A stretch of 24,381 nt of DNA from a virus. The notes under the pieces are model-generated. The model had not been told where the DNA came from. It did not search any database and saw only the letters and a list, made by a program, of their open reading frames with translations. Location of the stretch: positions 933 to 25,313 of the IMG/VR virus record IMGVR_UViG_3300038825_001399. One strand, 5' to 3'. This document shows positions 6,738 through 15,162 of the stretch, one piece after another. Made by a program: the position numbers and the translations under genes. Numbering within the stretch: the stretch's first letter is position 1; every line of letters begins with the position of its first letter.

Positions 6738-7205
6738 GTGTCCACAGTAGAAAGAACAGGTTCATTTAAAGAACTCACAGCACTTAGAGATGCAGAAAGA
6801 AATAATGAATCAACTCTAAATGTTAAGACATATAGAGACTTAGACCTGTTCTTTACACGGCGGTCAAGAGATAGCGATGTTAATGTTCTTACAAACATCA
6901 CAGCAGTCAAGAGGTCAGTTCGAAATTTAGTTTTAACAAATTTCTATGAGAAGCCTTTTCATCCTGAGATTGGTTCTGGTGTCAGAGACTTGTTGTTTGA
7001 AATTGTCAGTCCATTAACTGCAATTGCATTGGCACAATCTGTGGAGGATGTCATCAACAACTATGAGCCTAGAGCATTGTTGTTGGGTGTTGACGTTATC
7101 GATAACATAGATGCCAACGCATATGATATAACAGTAACCTTTGAAGTGATAAATGCTCCAGGCGAAATAGTTCAATTAGATGTGCTATTGGAGGCATTAA
7201 GGTAA
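6738..7205 (+). CDS. 25: Baseplate wedge protein gp25
   Basis: This is a gp25-like sheath-initiator/wedge protein. It joins gp6 and the sheath at the core of the baseplate. The family hallmark EPR is at residues 110-112, within SVEDVINNYEPRALLLGVDV. It is preceded by the usual ITAVKRSVRNLVLTNFYEKP and GSGVRDLLFEIV segments. At 155 aa it is slightly longer than T4 gp25 (132 aa), mainly through a charged N-terminal arm of about 30 residues. GTG 6738 is chosen for its CGGAG ribosome site and its 29-base distance from the late promoter. Its TAA overlaps the ATG of gene 6 (TAATG at 7203-7207), so the two wedge partners are translationally coupled. Confidence 0.95.
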   Translation: MSTVERTGSFKELTALRDAERNNESTLNVKTYRDLDLFFTRRSRDSDVNVLTNITAVKRSVRNLVLTNFYEKPFHPEIGSGVRDLLFEIVSPLTAIALAQSVEDVINNYEPRALLLGVDVIDNIDANAYDITVTFEVINAPGEIVQLDVLLEALR

Positions 7206-9115
7206 TGGCAAACAACCAAAAATTAGATATTTCTGAACTTGATTTTGACGCAATAAAAAGTAATCTCAAAACTTTTTTGAAGAATCAAGACCAATTTCTT
7301 GATTATGATTTTGAAGGTTCCGGTATGAGTGCATTGTTAGATGTGCTCGCATACAATACTCACTATTTAAGTTTCCATGCTAATATGGTTGCCAATGAAA
7401 TGTTCATTGATAGTGCTGCTTTGCGTTCAAGTGTGGTGTCTCATGCCAAGACTTTAGGATATGAAGTCAGATCAGTTCGTTCTCCAAAAGCTAGAGTGAA
7501 TGTTTTTCTTAATGATCGGTCACTCCCCACAGCAAATATGAACGCTGGTCAAGTGTTTACTACTAAAATTGATAATGTCAATTATCAGTTTGTCACTGTA
7601 TCTGATTTTACTGCTTCTCAAGTTGGTTCAGGTCTTCTGTTTTCAGATGTGCCAATTTATGAGGGCACGTATGTAACAACAAGATACACAGTTGATAGCA
7701 CTAATGTTAATCAAAAATTTATATTGACAAGCAATTTAGCAGATACATCTACTCTTACTGTTAAGGTGCAAAATTCCTCAACTGATAGCACTACCGAAGC
7801 ATATACAAAAGCAACAGACATCACACAGTTGACAGGAACGAGTGCTGTTTACTATCTGCAAGAAATAGACGATGGTAGGTTTGAAGTATACTTTGGTGAT
7901 GGTGTTGTAAGTAAGGCTTTGTCTGATGGTAACATAGTTATTCTTCAATACGTTGTCACTAACATTGGTGAAGCAAACGGTGCTTTTTCTTTTACTGCCT
8001 CTGGTGCAATCAACACGGTTACCGATATTGATACGATTACTATTGAAGATGCAAATGGTGGATTGCCAGCAGAAAGTATTCAGTCTATCAAACTCTCAGC
8101 TCCTCTTGACTATGCCGCACAGGGACGTTGTGTTACTACAGATGATTATAAGGTCTTTGTGAAAAAACTTTATGCTAATGCTGAAAATGTTCAAGTGTTT
8201 GGTGGAGAAAATGGTTCTTTCGATCCTAGTCTTGGTGTCATAAGCACACCAGAGTATGGTAGAGTGTTCATTTCTGTAAGTAATACTCAAGGAACAAATC
8301 TTAGTCTTGAAGAGAAAACTACTTTGATACAAGCTTTAGAACCGTTTAAGGTTGCATCGATTACACCTGTTATTGTGGATCCAGACTACACAGATATCTT
8401 TCTCACAGTGAACTTTAAGTTTGATTCTAATCTAACGACTAAGACAAAAGACACTTTAGAAACTGAGGTTACATCGACACTCACAACATACAATACAACA
8501 GAACTTTCAAAATTTGATGCCGTGATACGAAACTCCTCTTTGTTAAGAGCGATTGATGATACAGATGCATCCATAACTGGTAGCTCTGCTGTCCCAAGAC
8601 TTGCGAAATATTTTTCACCTACTTTAAGCAGTGCCAGAGACTATAATTTGTTTTTTAACAATGCATTGTTTAATCCTCATGCTGGTCATAATCAAGAACT
8701 TGGTGGTATTTTAACTTCTTCGGGATTCAATATCTTTGGTAGAACTGAAGAACACTTTTTTGATGATGATGGTAATGGTAACGTGAGAGCTTACTACGTT
8801 GCTCTAGGTGGTGATCGAGTTTATACAAATCCAACAATCGGCACCGTGAACTATGTCACTGGTCATGTTAAGATTAGTCAAATCAACATAACAGGTATCT
8901 CAGATATTGATGGTGAGGCCTCCACTCTTATTAGGATTGTAGTTGTACCAAACTCTCGTGACATCGTTTCACTTAGAAATCAAATCCTAGAACTTGATTT
9001 AATTAACACTACTGTAACTGGAGTAATTGATAGTATTGCTGTGGGAGATGACAGCGGTGGATCATCTTATGTTGCTCCCTCTGCATCTGTAAGTCCATCA
9101 GGTACAGGTTATTAA
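7205..9115 (+). CDS. 6: Baseplate wedge protein gp6
   Basis: This is a gp6-like wedge protein. In T4 it dimerises to form the continuous inner ring of the baseplate and relates to the J protein of P2-like phages. The N-terminus is diagnostic: LDFDAIKSNLKTFLKNQDQF (11-30), then GSGMSALLDVLAYNTHYLSF (39-58) and MFIDSAALRSSVVSHAKTLG. A beta-rich middle contains YFGDGVVSKALSDGN and LDYAAQGRCVTTDDY. The C-terminus is a Ser/Gly/Pro-rich tail (about the last 20 residues). At 636 aa it is close to T4 gp6 (660 aa). It is coupled to gene 25 by start/stop overlap, and the next gene begins two bases after its stop. Confidence 0.95.
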   Translation: MANNQKLDISELDFDAIKSNLKTFLKNQDQFLDYDFEGSGMSALLDVLAYNTHYLSFHANMVANEMFIDSAALRSSVVSHAKTLGYEVRSVRSPKARVNVFLNDRSLPTANMNAGQVFTTKIDNVNYQFVTVSDFTASQVGSGLLFSDVPIYEGTYVTTRYTVDSTNVNQKFILTSNLADTSTLTVKVQNSSTDSTTEAYTKATDITQLTGTSAVYYLQEIDDGRFEVYFGDGVVSKALSDGNIVILQYVVTNIGEANGAFSFTASGAINTVTDIDTITIEDANGGLPAESIQSIKLSAPLDYAAQGRCVTTDDYKVFVKKLYANAENVQVFGGENGSFDPSLGVISTPEYGRVFISVSNTQGTNLSLEEKTTLIQALEPFKVASITPVIVDPDYTDIFLTVNFKFDSNLTTKTKDTLETEVTSTLTTYNTTELSKFDAVIRNSSLLRAIDDTDASITGSSAVPRLAKYFSPTLSSARDYNLFFNNALFNPHAGHNQELGGILTSSGFNIFGRTEEHFFDDDGNGNVRAYYVALGGDRVYTNPTIGTVNYVTGHVKISQINITGISDIDGEASTLIRIVVVPNSRDIVSLRNQILELDLINTTVTGVIDSIAVGDDSGGSSYVAPSASVSPSGTGY

Positions 9116-9117
9116 AA

Positions 9118-12100
9118 ATGGGTGATTCAGAACTAACAACCAAGGTGTCAAATCTGATTGATGGTCAGGTTCCTGATTATATTCAGGCTGACCATCCTAT
9201 ATTTGTTGATTTTCTGAGACAGTATTATAAGTTTCTAGAATCTGCACAAATAACCATAACAGGAACAGTAGATCAGGTTTTGCTTGAAACCGCATCAACT
9301 AGTTTTCTTACGTTAGATGGTACTGATAGATTTAGTTCAAACGATTCAAGTAAAATTGTTTTTGAGGACAGCACAGGTAAGTTTGAGGTTGGCGAAACAA
9401 TCACTGGTGGGACAAGTAAAGCAACTGCTACAATACTAGTAGACGACAATGAAACTCTTTACATATCTGCCAACCAAAAATTCAAAGAAGGCGAAACAAT
9501 CACTGGTGGCACTAGCGGTGCAACTAGCACTTTGGTCAAGTATCGTGCCAATCCTGTACAGAACATTCAACAACTTTTTGAATATGCAGATCCAGATAAC
9601 ACGGTAGATCATTTTCTAAATGCCTTTAGAGATTCCTTCATGGAATCCATACCTACATCTCTTGCAAGTGGTGTATCTAAACGAAACCTGATTAAACAAA
9701 TCAGAGATTTGTATGCGGCAAAAGGCACGTCTGAAGGTCATAAACTCTTTTTTAGAATTCTGTTAGGACAGGAAGCTGAGATTTATTATCCTGAAAAGGA
9801 TATGTTGAGATTAAGTGATGGTAATTGGTCCAAACCTATTATCATACGATGTACTTCTGACACATCAGGTGCTGTTCCTGCTGACATGGTTGGTAAAAAC
9901 ATTACCGGCGCGTCATCTGGAACAAAGGCTCAAATTATTTCCGAATTTACTTTTCAGCAGGGTAGAGAGAGCGTAACTGAATTTTCTCTTCGCGAAGACA
10001 CCATTGAAGGTAGCGGTTTTACCATATCAGAAACGTTTACAGGTATATCTGAAACAGCAGACATCAACATGCAGTTCACTATTCAAGGAATAGTGACTAA
10101 CATTTCAGTAACAGATAGTGGATTACTTTATAGTAAAGGTGATAGTCTAACAGTAGACACATCAGTTGGTAACGGTAATGTTTCTGCTGAGGTAAGCGAA
10201 ATAACTTCAGGTGGGGTTAGTGATGTTTTTGTAGATAGTTCCGGCACTGGATACAAAGTTGGTGATGCGATTAAGTTTACAGCTGTAAGTGCTGATGCTG
10301 ACTCTGTTGATGCTCGTGCCTTTGTATCTGTTGTTGGTGGTAGGTTATCCACTGAAGACAGCACAGATAGTACGGCAGAAAATATTCTTTTAGAAAATGG
10401 TACAGATCAACAACTTGTTCATTCATCGATTCTATTGGATGGTACTGAACTAGTCGATGCTGCATCAGAACCTTATGCTGTTCTTGGCACTGATAGAAGA
10501 TTTAGTGATAGTGCATTATATTATTATCCTTTGTACGTTGATAAAAGAAAGGCACAAGTAAGTGCAACTAAAACAGGTGGAGCTATCTCTTCTGTAAATG
10601 TTGTCAATGCTGGTTCTGGTTATACAAACGGAACCTATTATGCAGCGGTGTCTGGTGATGGTAATAATCAAGGGACGGCTACAGGTGCTGTTATAAGAAT
10701 TGTCGTTAGAGAAAATAAGATCGCCTCTTTTGGCACTACATTTGCAACGGAAACTACAATTCATAGGTCAGGTAGTGGTTACACTTTTGGTAATATAAGA
10801 CTTACAAGTGGATTCACTTTTTCTGACCCAGAGTTGACAACTACCTCTGATATGGGTGGAAGTGATGGTTTGATATTAATCACACCAAACGTTGCGGTTG
10901 TGAAGGCCAATGCATATATCTTTGACCAATATCCCGGCATAACTTTTTGGATGCCAAGTGATAACCAGAATAATGCCAAGTCAACTTTTGATAGTAACAT
11001 TTATAGTTTGTTTGAAACTCGCAGGCCTGCTCTTAATGACGGTTCACAACTACGTCAAGAAGATGGAACAACCGGCACCGGATTAGGTGATAAACTTTTA
11101 TCTGAAGAATCTTTATTGTTGACGGATGCCTATGGTACATCGTCAGATGGTATTGTTTTAGAAACAGAAACGTTTGGTGAATCTGAACAGACTGAACTCA
11201 ATAGAGTGTTTTTAGCTAATTCTGGTAGTGGTTATACCTCACTACCGAATCTAAGTATCATTACAGAAAATGGTGCAAACGCAAACCTTATTGCAAACAC
11301 AACTGATATTGGTAAGGTGACCGAAATTAAGGTTACTGATGAAGGGTTCAAATATTCAGTTGCCCCAGATGTTTCATTAAATACAAATCTAATTCTCAAA
11401 GATGTTGTTGGAACATTTCTAACAGAAGAAGAACTTACTACTCATGATGGTTCAGTAGTTTCATATGATTCGGATACGCAAAAACTCGTAATAGATGCTC
11501 CACCAAATGATCGTATCAATTTAGAACAATCTAGTACATATAATGACGGTGTTCAATTAGAGGATTTTGATATCGTTGAGCCTGGTCGTCCAGATCACGG
11601 CCCTGTTGCTACAATCTATAAAGTTATTGATGAAGTTGGTTCTGGGTTTTTGCTCAATAACTCTGCTGGAGTAGAGTCAAATATTCTTTTAGAAAATGAG
11701 ACAGGTCAAATCTTGTTAGATGCTCATGATGCCGATGTTTTCCAAATTAGTTTAGAGACTGCTACTGATTCAAGTGCCTACTCAAACTTGGGTCAATCGG
11801 TAAAGCATGTCAATACTCCAGATGGTAGACTTCTTGGGGAAAACCTAGAAACATTTATCACAGAAAACACACCAAATGTAACTAGTGTATCATCTGGTAA
11901 AGCTTTATATGATCAGGTTATCTTTGACGGAGATCAATCTGATGGTTTAGGTAATGTTCTTCTTGAAGATGGTGGCCGGATACTAAACGAAAACTCTGGC
12001 AACAATCTTCTCTTGGATGGCACAGATGAATCTGGTTCTGATGCTGGTTCTGAATTATTAATGGAAAATGAAACTCTTGGTGATCAACTAGCCTTAGATG

Positions 12101-14406
12101 GTACAGACAATAGTGCGACAGATGCTGGTGATGAGGTTCTTCTGGAACCTGGCTCGAATGTTTTCAATCTTGTTGGAGATACTATCACATCGTCTAATGG
12201 TGCAACAGCAAAAATTCTCTCTCAAGGCACAGCAACAGCAGAGGCATCGTTCGGAACCACTTCAACTCGGGTAGGTCGATACATTAATAATGATAGTCAT
12301 ATCAGTGATAAAGATATCCGTGTTCAAGACTCTTATTTTTATCAACAGTTTTCTTATGAGGTAAGAGTCAACGCAGCCATATCTGAATATATGAATGAGT
12401 TAAAGGCATCTGTGCATCCAGCTGGTTTTGCTCCATTTGGTAAGATTGCAATCTCAACACAACTTTCAGCAGGCATTGGTGTCACTGCAGCTGGTGTTGC
12501 TGATGCTACAGTTGATGACACATTTACACCAGAACTTGCCTCACTGTTCAGGTTGATATTTGGTCCAACCATAAAAGTTAATCACGGCGTTCGTGAGAAT
12601 GTTCTTTCAACAGACGGTGAGAGCAGTTTGTTTGATTCTCTTTTGACAGAGAATGGTGTCGCTATTGGCGATAAACTTTTAGAAGAAACAGATGGCGATA
12701 ATCTACAGTTTGAAAGTGGGCTTGATATTGCGATAGAAAACTCTCCCAAATCTGGTGACGGTAGTGTTCTTTTGGAAACAGGCACTGGTGGTGGTTTGTT
12801 ACTTATGGAAACAGCACTTGGTGAGAATGGCATTCTTGATAGGTCGGTTTCAAAGGTAACAAAACTTAATGTTACGCCACAACTTGTTAAAACAAGAAGG
12901 TCTTATGGTGCGCCTTTACTTGCTAACACTTTGCCTGGGTCACTTTTCTTTGATAGACCTGGCGTTCAATTAGAAGCTGGTAATAGAGATAAAGCTCCTA
13001 TTATTATGCAAGATAATTTGGTGTTGGATGGTTTTGATGAATACCAAACTGGTGCTGGAGATAGAATAGTCTACGAGGACTTTTTGGATAACTCAACTTC
13101 CTCTACTGTCAAAATTGATGAAATAGGTTCATTATCAATATCAGATATTGTTAGTCTTAACACTGTGGGTTATATTGAAGGTGTGGGTCTAGAATCTGTA
13201 GGTGACAACATTTTACTTGATGGCACAGATAGTGATGCCACAGATGCAGGTAGTAGTTTGTTGTTGGATGGGACAAATGAAAAATCACTGGATGCAGGTT
13301 CAAGTCTTATTCTAAATGGTGTTGGGTTTAGAAACTTTACTGAGGAGCCTGAGGGTAGTATTGTATTTGAACAAAGTGCAGCATCTGATGAATTAGTTCT
13401 AGAAGATTTCATCGTGTTTGAGTTGAACGCAGATGAAGTAAGAAACGAGGTAATAATATCAGAGAACGGTCAAAACATATTGTTAGAAACCACTGGTAGG
13501 TTTAGAGATACTGAAGTTGGCCGCATAGCAGTTGAGTCTGGTTCTGAGGATAATGCTTTCCTTAAAAACGGTTCTGATGTAAACATTCTTAAACTGGAAA
13601 CAGAGACAGATGCAAATGGTTATCTGATAGGTGAGGATGATACCATCAGTGCTGTAGATCGTAGTATCAATGTTGTTATAGAAAGCGGTCTTCTTGAAAA
13701 TGAAAAGATAATGACTGAGGGTAGTTTGATTGAATTTGAAGGCGACACTAATGTTGGCACTATTCCAGAAAGAAATTTCGGTAACAGAAACGTTGTGTCT
13801 TTCACAAGAGAAGCCAGAGTTCATACAGAGTTAGTTGTGTCCAGAATAGCATTGCAGGATGAACGTGACACTAATGTGTTCATAGCAATGGATGGTACAG
13901 ATAGTTCATCAACAGATGCTGGTGATAATATTATACTTAACGGCACATCTGCTGTTCTGGATATTGAGGACAATATTCTTTTGAACGGTACTGACGCCGC
14001 ACAAAGTGATGCAGGTTCAGCAGTTATTTTGGATGCAAGTGCTTCTGGTACTGATGTTGGAGAAAATCTGTTATTAGATAGCACTGGTGGCCGAGACGAT
14101 GGTGATCGTATTCAACTTATGAGCACAATTTATAATCTGGTGCCAGGAAATGAGGGTGGTTTTGTTTTGTTGAATGGCACAGATGGTTCATCAACGAATG
14201 CTGGTGATGAATTGTTGTTAGAGTCTGGAACGATTGAATTCTTAGAACAAAACAGTATAAATGTGTCAGTTGGTGCCACAGCAGAAGCTGGTGGTCTTGC
14301 TTTACCAATAAGTGAAATTTCACTCGTTGGTGCAGCGCAGGCAAGTGCGTTTGATTCTACTCTTGGAACATTTGACTCAACAAATATAACCTTTGATGCT
14401 GCATAA
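9118..14406 (+). CDS. Large baseplate wedge/virion protein in the gp7 position (1762 aa)
   Basis: Its place between 6 and 8 and its N-terminal signatures indicate the gp7-type wedge protein of marine T4-like phages. These are VPDYIQADHPIFVDFLRQYY (18-37), then LIKQIRDLYAAKGTSEGHKL and EIYYPEKDMLRLSDGNW (about 190-240). A segment around residues 1077-1110 (FSYEVRVNAAISEYMNELKA, VHPAGFAPFG) is also typical. The rest is built from repeats: two GETITGGTS units in the first 140 residues, a GSGYTNGTYYAAV module near 487-590 shared with gp8, and many LDGTD..TDAG..LLLE units, densest after residue 960. T4 gp7 is 1032 aa, so repeats explain most of the extra length. It probably crosses the wedge and contacts fibres. 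Direct similarity to T4 gp7 is not visible by eye. Confidence 0.82.
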   Translation: MGDSELTTKVSNLIDGQVPDYIQADHPIFVDFLRQYYKFLESAQITITGTVDQVLLETASTSFLTLDGTDRFSSNDSSKIVFEDSTGKFEVGETITGGTSKATATILVDDNETLYISANQKFKEGETITGGTSGATSTLVKYRANPVQNIQQLFEYADPDNTVDHFLNAFRDSFMESIPTSLASGVSKRNLIKQIRDLYAAKGTSEGHKLFFRILLGQEAEIYYPEKDMLRLSDGNWSKPIIIRCTSDTSGAVPADMVGKNITGASSGTKAQIISEFTFQQGRESVTEFSLREDTIEGSGFTISETFTGISETADINMQFTIQGIVTNISVTDSGLLYSKGDSLTVDTSVGNGNVSAEVSEITSGGVSDVFVDSSGTGYKVGDAIKFTAVSADADSVDARAFVSVVGGRLSTEDSTDSTAENILLENGTDQQLVHSSILLDGTELVDAASEPYAVLGTDRRFSDSALYYYPLYVDKRKAQVSATKTGGAISSVNVVNAGSGYTNGTYYAAVSGDGNNQGTATGAVIRIVVRENKIASFGTTFATETTIHRSGSGYTFGNIRLTSGFTFSDPELTTTSDMGGSDGLILITPNVAVVKANAYIFDQYPGITFWMPSDNQNNAKSTFDSNIYSLFETRRPALNDGSQLRQEDGTTGTGLGDKLLSEESLLLTDAYGTSSDGIVLETETFGESEQTELNRVFLANSGSGYTSLPNLSIITENGANANLIANTTDIGKVTEIKVTDEGFKYSVAPDVSLNTNLILKDVVGTFLTEEELTTHDGSVVSYDSDTQKLVIDAPPNDRINLEQSSTYNDGVQLEDFDIVEPGRPDHGPVATIYKVIDEVGSGFLLNNSAGVESNILLENETGQILLDAHDADVFQISLETATDSSAYSNLGQSVKHVNTPDGRLLGENLETFITENTPNVTSVSSGKALYDQVIFDGDQSDGLGNVLLEDGGRILNENSGNNLLLDGTDESGSDAGSELLMENETLGDQLALDGTDNSATDAGDEVLLEPGSNVFNLVGDTITSSNGATAKILSQGTATAEASFGTTSTRVGRYINNDSHISDKDIRVQDSYFYQQFSYEVRVNAAISEYMNELKASVHPAGFAPFGKIAISTQLSAGIGVTAAGVADATVDDTFTPELASLFRLIFGPTIKVNHGVRENVLSTDGESSLFDSLLTENGVAIGDKLLEETDGDNLQFESGLDIAIENSPKSGDGSVLLETGTGGGLLLMETALGENGILDRSVSKVTKLNVTPQLVKTRRSYGAPLLANTLPGSLFFDRPGVQLEAGNRDKAPIIMQDNLVLDGFDEYQTGAGDRIVYEDFLDNSTSSTVKIDEIGSLSISDIVSLNTVGYIEGVGLESVGDNILLDGTDSDATDAGSSLLLDGTNEKSLDAGSSLILNGVGFRNFTEEPEGSIVFEQSAASDELVLEDFIVFELNADEVRNEVIISENGQNILLETTGRFRDTEVGRIAVESGSEDNAFLKNGSDVNILKLETETDANGYLIGEDDTISAVDRSINVVIESGLLENEKIMTEGSLIEFEGDTNVGTIPERNFGNRNVVSFTREARVHTELVVSRIALQDERDTNVFIAMDGTDSSSTDAGDNIILNGTSAVLDIEDNILLNGTDAAQSDAGSAVILDASASGTDVGENLLLDSTGGRDDGDRIQLMSTIYNLVPGNEGGFVLLNGTDGSSTNAGDELLLESGTIEFLEQNSINVSVGATAEAGGLALPISEISLVGAAQASAFDSTLGTFDSTNITFDAA
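9391..9509 (+). repeat. Coding direct repeat, 20 nt exact, 99-nt period (GETITGG units)
   Basis: The 20-base stretch at 9391-9410 recurs exactly at 9490-9509, both in frame, each encoding GETITGG. The period is 99 nt, or 33 codons. The following residues diverge (TSKATATILV versus TSGATSTLV). This is a tandem duplication of a short beta-structured unit in the gp7-position protein; related units occur in the gp8 and DUF4815 genes. Confidence 0.85.
12007..14230 (+). repeat. LDGTD..TDAG..LLLE protein repeat region
   Basis: Within the gp7-position gene, imperfect units of about 20 residues follow the pattern (I/L)LLDGTDxSxTDAGxxLLLE. Clear copies lie near 12007, 12088, 13018, 13207 (two adjacent), 13882 (four adjacent or degenerate) and 14164. 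Weaker ones lie upstream near 9310 and 10384. Units alternate acidic-polar turns with three- to five-residue hydrophobic strands, suggesting a stacked beta structure or short linkers. Asp-rich turns could bind calcium, but that is speculation. A two-unit copy appears in the fibre-like gene at the end of the window. Confidence 0.8.
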
Positions 14407-14413
14407 TAATCAT

Positions 14414-14421
14414 TATAAATA
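14414..14421 (+). promoter_or_regulatory. T4-type late promoter (TATAAATA)
   Basis: An exact TATAAATA lies in the 36-base gap after the gp7-position gene and 29 bases before ATG 14443, the same spacing as at gene 25. GAGGGG at 14431-14436 is the ribosome site for the downstream fibre-like gene. Confidence 0.72.
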
Positions 14422-14442
14422 ATAGAAGATGAGGGGCAATAA

Positions 14443-15141
14443 ATGGCATATCAATCAATAGGATTAGGTGCAACTGCTAATGATGGTAGCGGTGACACGC
14501 TAAGAGATGGTGCAACCAAGGTTAATGCTAACTTTGTAGAATTGTATACTGCTCTTGGTGATGGTAGTTCCATAAGTAGTGGTATCAGTGCAACGGCCAG
14601 TGTTATATCGTTATCTGCTCCTAATATTAGTGGTGTTGTTGCGGGAACACAAACCTCTGCCACAATTACTACACTTACATCCACGACTGTAAACGCAGGA
14701 ACATTAGCACTTGCGGCTGGTTCTATAACAGATAGTTCTGGTTCTATTAGTTTTGGTAACGAAAATATTTCTACTACAGGCACGGCAACTCTTGCCACTG
14801 TAGATATTAATGCGGGTGCTATTGACGGAACAACTATTGGTGCTAACTCAGCGGCAGCAGGTACTTTTGCTGCAATCACAGGTTCGTCTTTGGCCATTAC
14901 TGAGGATGGAACGATTGTTTTTGAGGGTGCCACTGATAATGGTAACGAAACCACATTAACAGTTGCAGACCCAACAGCAGATAGAACAATTACACTTCCC
15001 AATGAAACAGGAACTGTTATAACAACCGGCTCTTCTGATACGGTCACTGGGAATATGTTGAAGAGCTCTTCTACCTTGCTCATAGTAAATTCATCTGGTT
15101 CAACGTTAAAAACAGTTATTGGTGCTGGTAGTGCATCATAA
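14443..15141 (+). CDS. Small tail-fibre-like structural protein (232 aa)
   Basis: Residues 7-38 (GLGATANDGSGDTLRDGATK, then VNANFVELY) form the N-terminal attachment motif seen in many phage fibre and baseplate proteins. The middle is a low-complexity beta-type region of Thr, Ser, Ala and Gly repeats. Residues 155-192 (TIVFEGATDNGNETTLTV, then DPTADRTITLPNETGTVIT) match a short module very common in marine phage fibres. No enzymatic or chaperone domain is present. It has its own late promoter and strong GAGGGG site, and lies between the gp7-position gene and gene 8, where T4 has no gene. It probably decorates the baseplate or takes part in adsorption; the receptor is unknown. Confidence 0.75.
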   Translation: MAYQSIGLGATANDGSGDTLRDGATKVNANFVELYTALGDGSSISSGISATASVISLSAPNISGVVAGTQTSATITTLTSTTVNAGTLALAAGSITDSSGSISFGNENISTTGTATLATVDINAGAIDGTTIGANSAAAGTFAAITGSSLAITEDGTIVFEGATDNGNETTLTVADPTADRTITLPNETGTVITTGSSDTVTGNMLKSSSTLLIVNSSGSTLKTVIGAGSAS

Positions 15142-15144
15142 ATA
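15137..15144 (+). promoter_or_regulatory. Candidate late promoter (CATAAATA) for gene 8
   Basis: CATAAATA, one mismatch from TATAAATA, overlaps the stop of the fibre-like gene and lies 26 bases before ATG 15163. An overlapping TATAAATT (15143-15150) is a second possible match. The spacing fits the other late promoters in the window. AGGA at 15151-15154 serves as the ribosome site. Confidence 0.5.
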
Positions 15145-15162
15145 TAAATTAGGAAAATAGAA

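Noticed and set aside
12007-14230. Repeat region as a CRISPR array or a non-coding satellite
   Set aside because: The units are imperfect, in frame and conserved as protein, with no constant repeat/spacer structure.
14407-14442. Intrinsic terminator after the gp7-position gene
   Set aside because: No GC stem followed by a T-run is present; the gap is explained by a late promoter and ribosome site.
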